DNA of 64,000 nt from Bog-473 sp963821755 (GTDB taxonomy: Bacteria; Actinomycetota; Acidimicrobiia; Acidimicrobiales; RAAP-2), in NCBI GenBank assembly GCA_963821755.1, contig CAWGEX010000004.1, positions 1 through 64,000 of the forward strand, written 5' to 3'. The notes under the pieces were generated by a model. That model was not told where the DNA came from, made no database searches, and saw only the letters and a program-made list of their open reading frames with translations. The position numbers were made by a program, and so were the translations under genes. Below are positions 17,841-26,435 of the stretch, in pieces. The number at the start of each line of letters is the position of its first letter. The stretch's first letter is position 1.

Positions 17841-18902
17841 GTGACTCTTCCCGTACGGCCACCCGTCGCGCCGATGCTGGCCAAGCTCACCCGGGAGCTC
17901 CCCCGGGCCGAAGGCATGTTCTACGAACCAAAGTGGGACGGATTCCGTTGCATCGTCTTCCGGGAAGGTGACGATGTCGAGCTGGGCAGCCGGAACGAGA
18001 AACCGCTCACCCGGTACTTCCCCGAGCTCATCGAGCCACTCAAGCGCGATCTTCCCGCGCAATGCGTGCTCGACGGGGAGATCGTGATCGCCGGTCCCTC
18101 CGGTTTGGACTTCGATGCGCTGTCGCAGCGGATCCACCCGGCGGAGTCCCGGATCACCATGCTGGCGTCGACGACACCGGCGTCCTTCGTGGCCTTCGAC
18201 CTCCTCGCCGTGGGCGACCGCGACCTCTGCGACGCCCCGTACGCCGAGCGACGCAAGCTGCTCGAGAAGACCCTCAAGAAGTCGAAGCCGCCGGTGCACG
18301 TGACGCCGGCGACGGACGACCCCGACGTGGCCAGTGACTGGTTCTCCCGGTTCGAAGGGGCGGGCCTCGACGGTGTGGTGGCCAAGCCCGGCGACCTGCG
18401 CTACCTCCCGGACAAGCGGGCGATGCTCAAGGTCAAGCACGAGCGCACGGCCGATTGCGTGGTGGCGGGCTTTCGATGGCACAAGGACGGAGGCATCGTC
18501 GGATCGCTCCTGCTCGGCCTGAACGACGCAGACGGGGTCTTGCACCATGTCGGCGTGGCGTCGGGGTTCACCGCGGTCCGGCGTCGGGAGCTCGTCGAAG
18601 AGCTGGAGCCGTACCGGGCCGGCGCGGTCGAGAACCATCCCTGGTTGAAAGCGGCGACGGCATCGAGTCGAATCCCGGGCGGCACGAGCCGCTGGAGTGC
18701 CGGGAAGGACATGAGCTGGGAGCCCGTGCGACCGGAGCTGGTGTGCGAGGTTGGCTACGACCACCTGCAGGAACAGCGCTTCCGTCACGGCACGTCATTT
18801 CGTCGGTGGCGCCCGGACCGCGAGCCCGCCTCGTGCACCTACGCCCAACTCGACACGCCGGTTCCGACCGAGCTGTCCCTGGTCTTCGACGCCCTCAGCT
18901 AG
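17841..18902 (+). CDS. ATP-dependent DNA ligase (LigC/LigD ligase-domain type)
   Basis: A 353-residue ligase with adenylation and OB domains only. Motif I is EPKWDGFR with the nucleotidyl Lys, then LDGEIVIAG (III), FVAFDLLAVG (IIIa), LDGVVAKPGDLRY (IV) and MLKVKHERTADCVVAGFRW (V), ending with FRHGTSFRRWRPDR. It resembles LigC of mycobacteria. GTG at 17841 follows CAGGAG directly, so the exact start is uncertain. The gene belongs to the polymerase-PHP-ligase operon and its last 8 bases overlap tail-to-tail with the exonuclease gene. Confidence 0.9.
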   Translation: MTLPVRPPVAPMLAKLTRELPRAEGMFYEPKWDGFRCIVFREGDDVELGSRNEKPLTRYFPELIEPLKRDLPAQCVLDGEIVIAGPSGLDFDALSQRIHPAESRITMLASTTPASFVAFDLLAVGDRDLCDAPYAERRKLLEKTLKKSKPPVHVTPATDDPDVASDWFSRFEGAGLDGVVAKPGDLRYLPDKRAMLKVKHERTADCVVAGFRWHKDGGIVGSLLLGLNDADGVLHHVGVASGFTAVRRRELVEELEPYRAGAVENHPWLKAATASSRIPGGTSRWSAGKDMSWEPVRPELVCEVGYDHLQEQRFRHGTSFRRWRPDREPASCTYAQLDTPVPTELSLVFDALS

Positions 18903-19779
18903 AAGCGAGGGCGGCCGCCCGCTTGGCCAGAGCCGGGGAGCGCAGACGGCGGCACACGTCCTCGAACGCCGGCGTGGGTCCGTGCCATTCGAGGCCGGCG
19001 ACGTCGGGCAACAATCTCCGGTCGATGCGGAGCGTGGCGAGATCGCGAAACAACCCCACCAGGTCGCGCTCGTGGGTGAGCGTGGTGGCCAGCCTTTCGG
19101 CACCTCGAACGGCCTTGCGCACCGAAGGATCCCAGCGCTCGACGTCGTCCGGAATGGCATCGAGTTTCTCGTAGTGCGCGAGAACCAACGCCGCCGACCG
19201 CTTGCCCCAACCGGGCAGCCCGGGAAAGCCGTCGGCCGAATCACCCACCAGGGCCAGCCAGTCGGGAATCGATCTGGGTGACACTCCGAACTTGGCCCGC
19301 ACCCCGTCCTCATCGGTGATCACGTCCTTGCGGCGATCGAGCTGGACGACCCGGTTCCCCACCACACACTGGGCCAAGTCCTTGTCCGGCGTGCAGATAA
19401 GGACCTGCTCGACGCTCCGGTCATCGGCGGCAACCGATGCGGCCGACGCCAGCGCATCGTCAGCTTCGACCTCGACCATCGGCCAGACCACGACCCCGAG
19501 AGCACGGAGAGCGTCCTCGAGCGGTTCGAACTGAGATCGCAGGGTGTCCGGCACCTCGTCGCCGGTCTTGTAGTCAGCCCACAGGTCGTTGCGAAACGAG
19601 CGGATGACGTGATCGGTCGCCACCCCGAGATGGGTGACGCCGCCTTCCAGCATGAGCAACACCGTGGTGACAACGCCATAGGTGGCGCCGATCTCCGTCC
19701 CGTCGTCGGCCGCCCTGGGGGGCTGGCCAAAGAAATGACGAAACAACTCGTAGGTCCCGTCAAGAAGATGCACTCGCAT
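18895..19779 (-). CDS. 5'-3' exonuclease (PIN/FEN family)
   Basis: A 294-residue flap-endonuclease/5'-3' exonuclease like the N-terminal domain of DNA polymerase I. Acidic residues occur in HLLDGTYELFRHFF, ATDHVIRSFRNDL, MVEVEADDALASAA and ICTPDKDLAQCV. A helix-hairpin-helix follows as GDSADGFPGLPGWGKRSAA. It removes flaps or RNA primers in related systems. Convergent with, and overlapping, the ligase gene, it completes a compact local repair set. No Ku gene is visible in the window. Confidence 0.88.
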   Translation of the reverse strand: MRVHLLDGTYELFRHFFGQPPRAADDGTEIGATYGVVTTVLLMLEGGVTHLGVATDHVIRSFRNDLWADYKTGDEVPDTLRSQFEPLEDALRALGVVVWPMVEVEADDALASAASVAADDRSVEQVLICTPDKDLAQCVVGNRVVQLDRRKDVITDEDGVRAKFGVSPRSIPDWLALVGDSADGFPGLPGWGKRSAALVLAHYEKLDAIPDDVERWDPSVRKAVRGAERLATTLTHERDLVGLFRDLATLRIDRRLLPDVAGLEWHGPTPAFEDVCRRLRSPALAKRAAALASS

Positions 19780-19930
19780 TGGGTTCCGTCCTTCAGTCTC
19801 CGCTGTTTAGCACTTTCGGGCACCGGGTCGCGTCAGCCTCCGGCCAACTGGGGTGGACCAGTCCATGCCATGGCGCGCTCGGTGCCACTCGGCCACTCGG
19901 TACCGGCCGGATCAAAATTGTCACGCTGCC

Positions 19931-22819
19931 GTGCCAGAGTTGATCGATGCTCTGCCTATTGCCGTCCGCGACGTGACGCTACCTCCGGTGGGACAGGCTC
20001 ACGCTCGCGTGCTCGATTCGATCGAGCTGGCCGAGGCGGTCGTCCTCGGTGACCTCACGCTGGCCCTGTGCTTGGTGAGCAGGTTCGTGCCCCTGGGATC
20101 TGCGCTCCTTGTGCTGGGTCTCCTGCCGATTGCGGCCGTCTCGGCCAGGCACCGGGTACGAGCCGCCTTCGTCGGCGGACTGGCGGCCATGTTCGTGGGC
20201 TTCCTGGCCGCCGGTGACCGGGTCGTCCTGGCCGTGGGCGTCTGTACGGCCATCGGGGCACTGGTGGGTCACGCCCACCGGCGCCGCTGGGGGGCGGTGC
20301 GCACCGTGGCCACCGGCATCGTGCTGTTCTGGCCACCGGCATCCGTGGTCACGGTCGGGCTCCTGGCCGCTTTCACGACTTCGCGACGTTTGGCCATTGA
20401 TCAGACTCGAAACTCCTGGAGCGGGACCGGCCAGACCCTTCGCAATATGCGCCTCGGTGGGATCGCTCACGTCGGGGACGTCGTGGTCAGTTGGGAGACA
20501 CGCTTCTGGTGGCTGATCATTCCCATTGCGTTGTTCGCCTTCGTGGGGGCAGTCTGCAACCTCGGATGGTTTGCCGCCCGCAGCACGTTGCATGCGCTCG
20601 ACGACCTCGGTGGTCCGCGGTCGCTGCTCTTCGACGTGCAGGATCGTCGAGCCCCAGCGCCCGTTCCGGTCCGGATGGACGACGTCTCCTTCCGCTATCC
20701 CGGCAGCGAGCACTGGGCCGTTCGCCACGTGGCACTGCGCCTGGAACCCGCCGAGTTCCTCACGATCGTGGGACACAACGGCTCGGGAAAGTCGACGTTG
20801 GCCCGGATGCTGGTGGGTGCCGTCCCGACCGAAGGCACCATTACGCGCGGCGGCGCACCCGGTCTCGGTGCACAAGATGGAAGTGCGCTGATCTTCCAAC
20901 GTCCCGATGCCCAGGTGCTCGGCGTCCGGGTCCGGGACGACCTGCGGTGGGGCCTGCCCAGCACGCGGGTGGTCGATACCGAGGATCTCCTGGCGCGGGT
21001 CGGTCTCGAGGGATTTTCCGATCGTGAGACGGCAACGCTCTCCGGGGGCGAGTTGCAGCGACTGGCGGTTGCGTCAGCCCTGGCGCGCCAGCCACGGCTG
21101 GTGGTCTCCGACGAATCGACGGCGATGCTGGATCCCGAGGGCCGGGTGGTTCTCATGAACCTTCTTCGATCCCTCCCCGATGAGGGAGTCAGCGTCGTGC
21201 ACGTCACTCACGACCCGCTCGAGGCCTCGGACGAACCTCACGCACTCGCACTTTCCAATGGACGGCGCGTGGACTACGTCACCCCGATCGCGACGCCGTC
21301 CACCCAACCCTCGCTGTCGTCCACGCATCGTCCCCCGGCCCAAGCCTTGTCCCTGAAGGGAGTGGGGCACGTCTACTCACCCGGAACCCCCTGGGAACGC
21401 CGGAGTCTCGCAGCGGTCAATCTCGAGATCGCACCCGGCAGCGGCGTTGCCGTCAACGGACCCAACGGTTCGGGAAAGTCCACCCTCGCCTGGATTCTGG
21501 CAGGGCTCACGCTCCCGAGCGAGGGTGAGATTCTTCTCGGGGGCCGATCTCTCGTCGAACAGGTCGGTCAAGTCGGCCTGTCGTTCCAGCATGCCCGGCT
21601 CCAGCTGCTCCAGCGCCGGGTGATCGACGACGTGCGTGACGCCAGTGGATCCGATGACGCCACGGCGGCTGATGCCCTGTGGTCGGTGGGTCTCGATCCC
21701 TCGGTCTTTGGATCTCGCCAAGTGGACCAGTTGAGCGGAGGCGAGCAGCGGCGCGTCGCCATCGCCGGGATGCTCGCTCGCCAGACCTCGGTCCTCGTGC
21801 TCGACGAACCTTTCGCCGGTCTCGACAAGGCGGGCGGCGTGCAGCTCGTGCAAGTCCTGGCTCACCTTCGGGCCGAATGGGGCATCACGCTGATCATCGT
21901 GTCCCACGACAACGCCTTGTTGGGCGGGATCGCCGATCGCTTCATCCGACTTGAAGCGGGTCGGATCGTCAGCGACTCCGACCCGACGCCGTCCCCTCCC
22001 GCAGTCTCGGCTCCATCCGTCAAGACCAAGAGGCCGGCCAGTGACCTGAGCCTCCTCCGTTTGATTCCGGGGTCCTCGCCGGTGCACCGTCTCTGGGCCG
22101 GCACCAAGCTCTTGGCCGTCGGGGTTCTTTCACTGGCGGCGTCGCTCAAGCCAACGTGGCCGATCCTCCTCACGCTGGCCGGGATCGTTCTCGTCGGCCT
22201 GATCGCCGGTCGCATCCCGTGGGGAGCGCTCCCCCGAATACCGCGCTGGTTTCTCTTCGTCCTCGCTCTCGGCGCCGTCTTCAGTGTTCGCTCCAGCGCT
22301 CCGCCGCTGGTGCATCTGGGCTCATTGCCACTGAGCCTCGGCGGACTGAGCACCTGGGGTCGCCTGACCCTTATTCTGATTCTGCTGGTGCTCAGCGCCG
22401 CGCTCATCGGGTGGACGACGCCGCTCGGCGAGATCCCGGCCGCCTTGACCGTCTTGGGACGTCCGCTGCGCCGGTTGGGCCTGCCGATCGAAGAATGGAT
22501 CAACGCCACGGCATTGGCGATCCGTTCGCTCCCGTCCCTCATTGACGAATCGAGGACGCTGATCGCCGCGCGCCGTCTACGAAGACGGGTGGACCGGGGA
22601 AGCTGGCGGGACGGGCGCCAGGCCATGGACGAACTCGGGCTGCTCGCCATCACGGCGATCACGGTTGCGCTGCGTCGAGCGCGCGACTTGAGTGACGCCA
22701 TCACGGCCCGCGGTGGATTCACCGACTTCGACGACCCGACCAGCCGCCCCCAGGTGCGGGATGTGGCGGTCCTGGCCGTCCTAGTGCTAATCGTCGCTTC
22801 CGTCTTGATCCTGACGTAG
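19931..22819 (+). CDS. ECF transporter fused in one polypeptide (membrane N-term, two ATPases, EcfT)
   Basis: The 962-residue protein starts at GTG. Residues about 10-220 are hydrophobic helices that may act as a substrate-binding or partial S component. Two ABC ATPases follow: Walker A GHNGSGKST near 281 with LSGGELQR near 370 and SDESTAMLD, then GPNGSGKST near 510 with LSGGEQRR near 600 and VLDEPFAGLD. From about 717 on is an EcfT-like permease with several helices and the coupling motifs AARRLRRR and ARGGF. Mycobacterial Rv2326c/Rv2325c carry the same parts on two proteins. It probably imports a vitamin or metal; the substrate is unknown. Confidence 0.85.
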   Translation: MPELIDALPIAVRDVTLPPVGQAHARVLDSIELAEAVVLGDLTLALCLVSRFVPLGSALLVLGLLPIAAVSARHRVRAAFVGGLAAMFVGFLAAGDRVVLAVGVCTAIGALVGHAHRRRWGAVRTVATGIVLFWPPASVVTVGLLAAFTTSRRLAIDQTRNSWSGTGQTLRNMRLGGIAHVGDVVVSWETRFWWLIIPIALFAFVGAVCNLGWFAARSTLHALDDLGGPRSLLFDVQDRRAPAPVPVRMDDVSFRYPGSEHWAVRHVALRLEPAEFLTIVGHNGSGKSTLARMLVGAVPTEGTITRGGAPGLGAQDGSALIFQRPDAQVLGVRVRDDLRWGLPSTRVVDTEDLLARVGLEGFSDRETATLSGGELQRLAVASALARQPRLVVSDESTAMLDPEGRVVLMNLLRSLPDEGVSVVHVTHDPLEASDEPHALALSNGRRVDYVTPIATPSTQPSLSSTHRPPAQALSLKGVGHVYSPGTPWERRSLAAVNLEIAPGSGVAVNGPNGSGKSTLAWILAGLTLPSEGEILLGGRSLVEQVGQVGLSFQHARLQLLQRRVIDDVRDASGSDDATAADALWSVGLDPSVFGSRQVDQLSGGEQRRVAIAGMLARQTSVLVLDEPFAGLDKAGGVQLVQVLAHLRAEWGITLIIVSHDNALLGGIADRFIRLEAGRIVSDSDPTPSPPAVSAPSVKTKRPASDLSLLRLIPGSSPVHRLWAGTKLLAVGVLSLAASLKPTWPILLTLAGIVLVGLIAGRIPWGALPRIPRWFLFVLALGAVFSVRSSAPPLVHLGSLPLSLGGLSTWGRLTLILILLVLSAALIGWTTPLGEIPAALTVLGRPLRRLGLPIEEWINATALAIRSLPSLIDESRTLIAARRLRRRVDRGSWRDGRQAMDELGLLAITAITVALRRARDLSDAITARGGFTDFDDPTSRPQVRDVAVLAVLVLIVASVLILT

Positions 22820-22876
22820 CTCAGGCGTACGTCATCAAAGCGCCGAGGATGTTGACCCGGGCCCCGCCCAAGCCGG

Positions 22877-23017
22877 GCGGAACTGGCCAGAGACCTCCAC
22901 ATGAGCGTCGCCACGGCCAAGACGCACGTGAGCCGCATCCTGGCCAAGATGGGCGCCCGGGACCGCACCCAACTCGTCGTCATCGCGTACCAGACGGGGC
23001 TGGTTCGAGCCCGCTAG
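22877..23017 (+). pseudogene. C-terminal remnant of a NarL/LuxR-type response regulator
   Basis: The frame ending at TAG 23015-23017 reads ELARDLHMSVATAKTHVSR, then ILAKMGARDRTQLVVIAYQ. This is the recognition helix and last helix of a LuxR-type HTH. No receiver domain precedes it: upstream is the end of the ECF transporter gene. It resembles, but is not identical to, the C-terminus of the intact regulator at 24314-25003. It looks like the leftover of an earlier two-component gene. Confidence 0.68.
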
Positions 23018-23057
23018 GGCCTCTGGGCAGCGGGGGATGATTGTCGCAGCTCGAGCG

Positions 23058-23073
23058 TCATCCTCAAGGCGGA
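23058..23073 (+). promoter_or_regulatory. 16-bp motif upstream of the histidine kinase (putative response-regulator box)
   Basis: TCATCCTCAAGGCGGA lies 35 bp before the kinase GTG. Two close relatives lie as a tandem pair at 25006-25045 ahead of the DedA gene. The shared core is TCATCC, then AGGC and GA at fixed spacing. I infer that the NarL-type regulator encoded between them binds these sites. Confidence 0.45.
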
Positions 23074-23108
23074 TACTCAATGGCCGAAACCCACGCGACA
23101 ATGGAGTT

Positions 23109-24317
23109 GTGACGGCGTCGGGAGTGGATCGATCGACGTTGGGTGAATGGCATTGGCTCATTGAGCGCATCCGAGCCTGGGCGGACCGCTTGCGGGCATG
23201 GGACACCGAACACCAGCGGCGGAGCGATGCCGGGATTGCCGTCGTTCTCTTCGTGGCCTGCATGGCCTTTCCCCGAAGCTTCGGCGTCGAGCGGCCAGAG
23301 AACATCGTCTTGCAGGCCGCCCTCGTCCTTCCGCTGATCTGGAGACGACGGGCTCCGTCCGCCGTGTTCTGCGTGATCGCGGCGGTGGCATTCGTCCAAT
23401 GGCTGGTGACCGTGCCCCTACCGGCCGATGTTGCCCTTCTGATCGCTCTGTTCACTTTGGCGGTCCACGCGTCGTCGCGACGAGCCTTGATGGGCGCCGG
23501 CGTGGCGGAGGCCGGAGCGATCATGGCCTCCATTCGATGGGCCCCGGCGGGAGACGTCGCCAAGTCCCTCGTCTTCCTCTCCGGGCTGGTGGTCGCCGCT
23601 GTGTCCATCGGCCTGGCGCTCCGCACCTGGCGTTCCTACATGGACTCTCTGGTCGAGCGGACCAAGCGGCTCGAATTCGAACGGGACCAGCAGGCCAAGC
23701 TGGCCGCAGCCGCCGAGAGGGCCCGAATCGCACGCGAGATGCACGATGTCGTGGCGCACAACGTGTCCATCATGGTCACGCTGGCCGACGGCGCGTCGGC
23801 TGCTGTCGACTCGCGCCCCGTTCAGGCCCGCGAGGCGATGGCGGAAGTCTCCGCCACCGGTCGGCTCGCGCTCACCGATATGCGCCACCTGCTGGGCGTC
23901 CTCCGAACCGACGACTTCACCGCCGATCGGGGACCGCAGCCCCAACTCTCCGGCTTGCCACGGCTCATCCACGGGGTGAGCACGACCGGCCTCAAGGTCG
24001 AATTCGGTGAGGAAGGCGAGCCCTTCGACGTCCCTCCCGGAGTGGAGCTCACCATCTATCGCATCGTTCAGGAATCGCTGACCAATATCCTGAAGCATGC
24101 CGATGAACCTTCTACGGCGCAGGTCACGATCACGTTCGACTCCCCCTTCGTCGACGTCTACGTCCGCGACGATGGCGAGCCGGTCAAACCGAGTGCCGAA
24201 GGGCACGGCCTTGGCGGCATGCGCGAGCGAGCCGCCTTCTGCGGGGGCGCGCTGAGTGCCGGGCCTCATGTGGAGCGTGGATGGGAGGTGAAGGCGCGGG
24301 TACGGGTCGATCAATGA
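23109..24317 (+). CDS. sensor histidine kinase, DesK/LiaS type (HisKA_3)
   Basis: A 402-residue membrane kinase. The N-terminal 170 residues hold about five hydrophobic helices. A coiled linker (LEFERDQQAKLAAAAERAR) leads to the phospho-acceptor box AREMHDVVAHNVSIMV near residue 212. RIVQESLTNILKHA is the N-box and GHGLGGMRER the G-box. The start is GTG 23109. The stop overlaps the regulator's ATG (ATGA), so kinase and regulator are made together. This class often senses membrane state or cell-envelope stress; the signal here is unknown. Confidence 0.88.
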   Translation: MTASGVDRSTLGEWHWLIERIRAWADRLRAWDTEHQRRSDAGIAVVLFVACMAFPRSFGVERPENIVLQAALVLPLIWRRRAPSAVFCVIAAVAFVQWLVTVPLPADVALLIALFTLAVHASSRRALMGAGVAEAGAIMASIRWAPAGDVAKSLVFLSGLVVAAVSIGLALRTWRSYMDSLVERTKRLEFERDQQAKLAAAAERARIAREMHDVVAHNVSIMVTLADGASAAVDSRPVQAREAMAEVSATGRLALTDMRHLLGVLRTDDFTADRGPQPQLSGLPRLIHGVSTTGLKVEFGEEGEPFDVPPGVELTIYRIVQESLTNILKHADEPSTAQVTITFDSPFVDVYVRDDGEPVKPSAEGHGLGGMRERAAFCGGALSAGPHVERGWEVKARVRVDQ

Positions 24318-25003
24318 CCATCCGAGTCCTCCTGGTCGATGATCAAGCCTTGCTCCGGAAGGGATTCCGGATGATCCTCGAGGTGGAGTCGGGTATCGAG
24401 GTCGTGGGCGAGGCGCCGGACGGCGACGTTGCCGTGGCCATGACGCACGACCTTCGCCCCGATGTCGTCCTGATGGATGTGCGCATGCCGGGAATGGACG
24501 GAATCGAGGCGACGGCGAGAATCGTGGACGGTGGCGCAGCGTCTCGTGTGCTGATCCTCACGACGTTTGATCTGGACGAGTACGCCTTCGCCGGGCTCCG
24601 CGCCGGTGCGAGCGGATTCCTCCTCAAGGACGTGCCTCCGGCTGAATTGATCGCCGCCATCCGGGTCGTGGCCCAGGGGGATGCCGTGGTCGCGCCCCGC
24701 GTGACCCGGAGACTGCTGGAGACCTTCGCCCGACATCTGCCAGATGAGGGGACCGATTCCGGATCCGACGTGAGCGAACTCAAGGAACTCACCGATCGCG
24801 AGCGTGAGGTGCTGGTCGCCGTGGCCGAGGGTCTCTCCAATGTCGAAATAGCCCGACGGCTGTTCGTCTCCGAAGCCACGGTGAAATCTCATGTCGGGAA
24901 GATCCTGACCAAATTGGGCCTCCGAGACCGGGTACAGGCGGCCGTCTTCGCCTTTCAGGTTGGGCTGGTCAAACCGTCCCGACGGGGACCCTCCGAGCGC
25001 TGA
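24314..25003 (+). CDS. NarL/FixJ-family response regulator
   Basis: A 229-residue regulator. The receiver domain has Asp9/Asp10 in LLVDDQ, phospho-acceptor Asp55 in VLMDVRMPGMDG, Thr83 in ILTTF and Lys105 in LLKDV. A LuxR HTH at residues about 160-220 includes LTDREREVLVAVAEGLSN and FVSEATVKSHVGKIL. It overlaps the kinase gene by 4 bases and is its cognate partner. The repeated motif both upstream of the kinase and right after this gene is the best candidate for its binding site. Confidence 0.92.
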   Translation: MTIRVLLVDDQALLRKGFRMILEVESGIEVVGEAPDGDVAVAMTHDLRPDVVLMDVRMPGMDGIEATARIVDGGAASRVLILTTFDLDEYAFAGLRAGASGFLLKDVPPAELIAAIRVVAQGDAVVAPRVTRRLLETFARHLPDEGTDSGSDVSELKELTDREREVLVAVAEGLSNVEIARRLFVSEATVKSHVGKILTKLGLRDRVQAAVFAFQVGLVKPSRRGPSER

Positions 25004-25005
25004 AA

Positions 25006-25045
25006 TCATCCCCGAGGCGGACGGTCATTTCATCCCTGAGGCTGA
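25006..25045 (+). promoter_or_regulatory. tandem pair of response-regulator-box motifs upstream of dedA-like gene
   Basis: Two copies, TCATCCCCGAGGCGGA at 25006-25021 and TCATCCCTGAGGCTGA at 25030-25045, are spaced 24 bp apart. They match the motif at 23058-23073 upstream of the kinase. They lie immediately after the regulator stop and 160 bp before the DedA start. This arrangement suggests the two-component system controls the DedA gene. Confidence 0.5.
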
Positions 25046-25204
25046 TGCCATCAGGAGCACCTTTCCCTACTCTGAAGTGCAGTGATGAGGGGCTGGACCT
25101 GGCGGTCGAGAACATGTGCTTGTGCGTTCGAATCCATCGTCTCCAATTCGCCACCACCTGACGGCGGTCCCATCCGTCGCTGCGCTAATCGCTAGGAGAA
25201 CACC

Positions 25205-25846
25205 ATGGAGCACTTTCTGGAGACATGGGGCTATCTCGCCGTGTTCATCCTCAGTTTCGTCTCGTCGATGGGTCTCCCCGTCGGCGCCGAAGTCGCCATC
25301 ATCTATGGCGGCGTCCTGGCCAGTGGACAGATCGTCAATGAACCGCACCCCTTAAATCTCTTTGCCGTCATCGCCGTCGCCACCCTGGCCGAGGTGCTCG
25401 GGTCCCTGGTCGGCTATCTCATCGGCTATTTCGGCGGACGGCCATTGGTAGACCGGGTCGGAAAGTACGTCCTGCTGACGCACAAGGATCTAGACCGGGC
25501 CGAGGCCTGGTTCGCCCGTCGAGGAGAACCCGTCGTGCTGTTCGGGAGGTTCATTCCGCTCCTGCGCTCGTTCGTCTCGTTGGCAGCGGGTCTCGCCGAG
25601 ATGGCCAGGGCGAAGTTCCTGCTCTTCACCGTGATCGGATGCGCGGTGTGGTGCACGGTCCTTACCAGCGTCGGCTATGGCCTCGGGAGCAGCTATCACC
25701 GGGTGCTGAAGGCCTTCAGCTATGCCGGTTACGTGGCCGCCGTGCTGGTGGTCATCGCCGTCGTCGTCCTGTTCATCCACCGCCTCCGAGTGGTGCGCTC
25801 CGAACGCGCCAGCACCGTGAACGAGTCAGCCCCAGTACAGCGTTGA
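25205..25846 (+). CDS. DedA/VTT-family membrane protein
   Basis: A 213-residue polytopic membrane protein of the DedA (SNARE-associated/VTT) family. It starts with a re-entrant N-terminal loop (GLPVGAEVAIIYGG) and has the conserved VLFGRFIPLLRSFVSLAAGLAEM and two C-terminal membrane helices. Relatives flip undecaprenyl phosphate or phospholipids and affect membrane homeostasis. The ATG follows AGGAG at 8 bases. Location next to a DesK-type two-component system and the repeated motif suggests envelope-stress control. Confidence 0.88.
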   Translation: MEHFLETWGYLAVFILSFVSSMGLPVGAEVAIIYGGVLASGQIVNEPHPLNLFAVIAVATLAEVLGSLVGYLIGYFGGRPLVDRVGKYVLLTHKDLDRAEAWFARRGEPVVLFGRFIPLLRSFVSLAAGLAEMARAKFLLFTVIGCAVWCTVLTSVGYGLGSSYHRVLKAFSYAGYVAAVLVVIAVVVLFIHRLRVVRSERASTVNESAPVQR

Positions 25847-25873
25847 CCCCGGTGTCGAGCAGGTCCGGAGCCG

Positions 25874-26338
25874 TCACACGCCGGATCGGTCCATCCCGGC
25901 GAGGAGACGTTCGAAGACCGCGGTGAGGGTGTCGAGTTCTCCATGCGACAGGCGATCGATGAAGTAGCGGCGGACGGTCTCGGCATGCGCCGGAGCGGCG
26001 CCCTCGATGGCCGACCGGCCGGCGTCGGTGAGGCGGACCATCGAGCCCCGCCCGTCCTCCACACATTCCTCGCGGGCGACGAGGCCCCTCCGTTCCATCC
26101 GGCTGATCTGATGGGACAGACGACTGCGGTCCCAGCCGATCTCCGCGCCGAGCTCGCGCGTCCGGAGCACGCCGGCAGAAGCGGTGGAGAGCGGCACCAG
26201 CACCGTGTAGTCGGCGCCCGACAGGCCCGAGTCTCGCTGGAGCTCGACCTCCAGCGCGGCGTAGAGCCTCTGGTTCAGTTTGAGATAGGCCTGCCAGGCT
26301 CGGGCCTGGCGCTCGTCGAGCCACTGCGGTGTCGCCAT
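25874..26338 (-). CDS. MarR-family transcriptional regulator (divergent from pirin)
   Basis: A 154-residue winged-helix regulator: helix region LDERQARAWQAYLKLNQRL, recognition part LGAEIGWDRSRLSHQISRM, wing VAREECVEDGRGSMVRLTDAGR and dimerisation helices at the C-terminus. ATG at 26338 is chosen because family alignment starts there. It is transcribed away from a pirin gene and the 97-bp gap holds two similar operator half-palindromes, so it probably represses pirin and itself. Confidence 0.9.
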   Translation of the reverse strand: MATPQWLDERQARAWQAYLKLNQRLYAALEVELQRDSGLSGADYTVLVPLSTASAGVLRTRELGAEIGWDRSRLSHQISRMERRGLVAREECVEDGRGSMVRLTDAGRSAIEGAAPAHAETVRRYFIDRLSHGELDTLTAVFERLLAGMDRSGV

Positions 26339-26360
26339 GAAAGGCGAGCCTACCCGCTTT

Positions 26361-26405
26361 GTTGACACATCATCAAAGATAGAATAATGTTGATACGTCA
26401 CCAAA
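26361..26405 (+). promoter_or_regulatory. pirin promoter with two MarR-type operator repeats
   Basis: A near-consensus promoter, TTGACA (26362-26367), 17-bp spacer, TAATGT (26385-26390), points to the pirin gene. Two 17-bp direct repeats, GTTGACACATCATCAAA (26361-26377) and GTTGATACGTCACCAAA (26389-26405), differ at 3 positions. One covers the -35 box and the other begins within the -10 box. Each has a TTGA...TCAA character typical of MarR sites. Binding would block RNA polymerase directly. Confidence 0.65.
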
Positions 26406-26435
26406 ACCCTGGACCTCTGTGAGGAGTTGATCGCC

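Noticed and set aside
25105..25156. tRNA-like 3' end (GTTCGAATCC ... CGCCACCA) before the DedA gene
   Set aside because: The bases beside TTCGAAT do not pair as a T-stem and no other tRNA arm can be folded.
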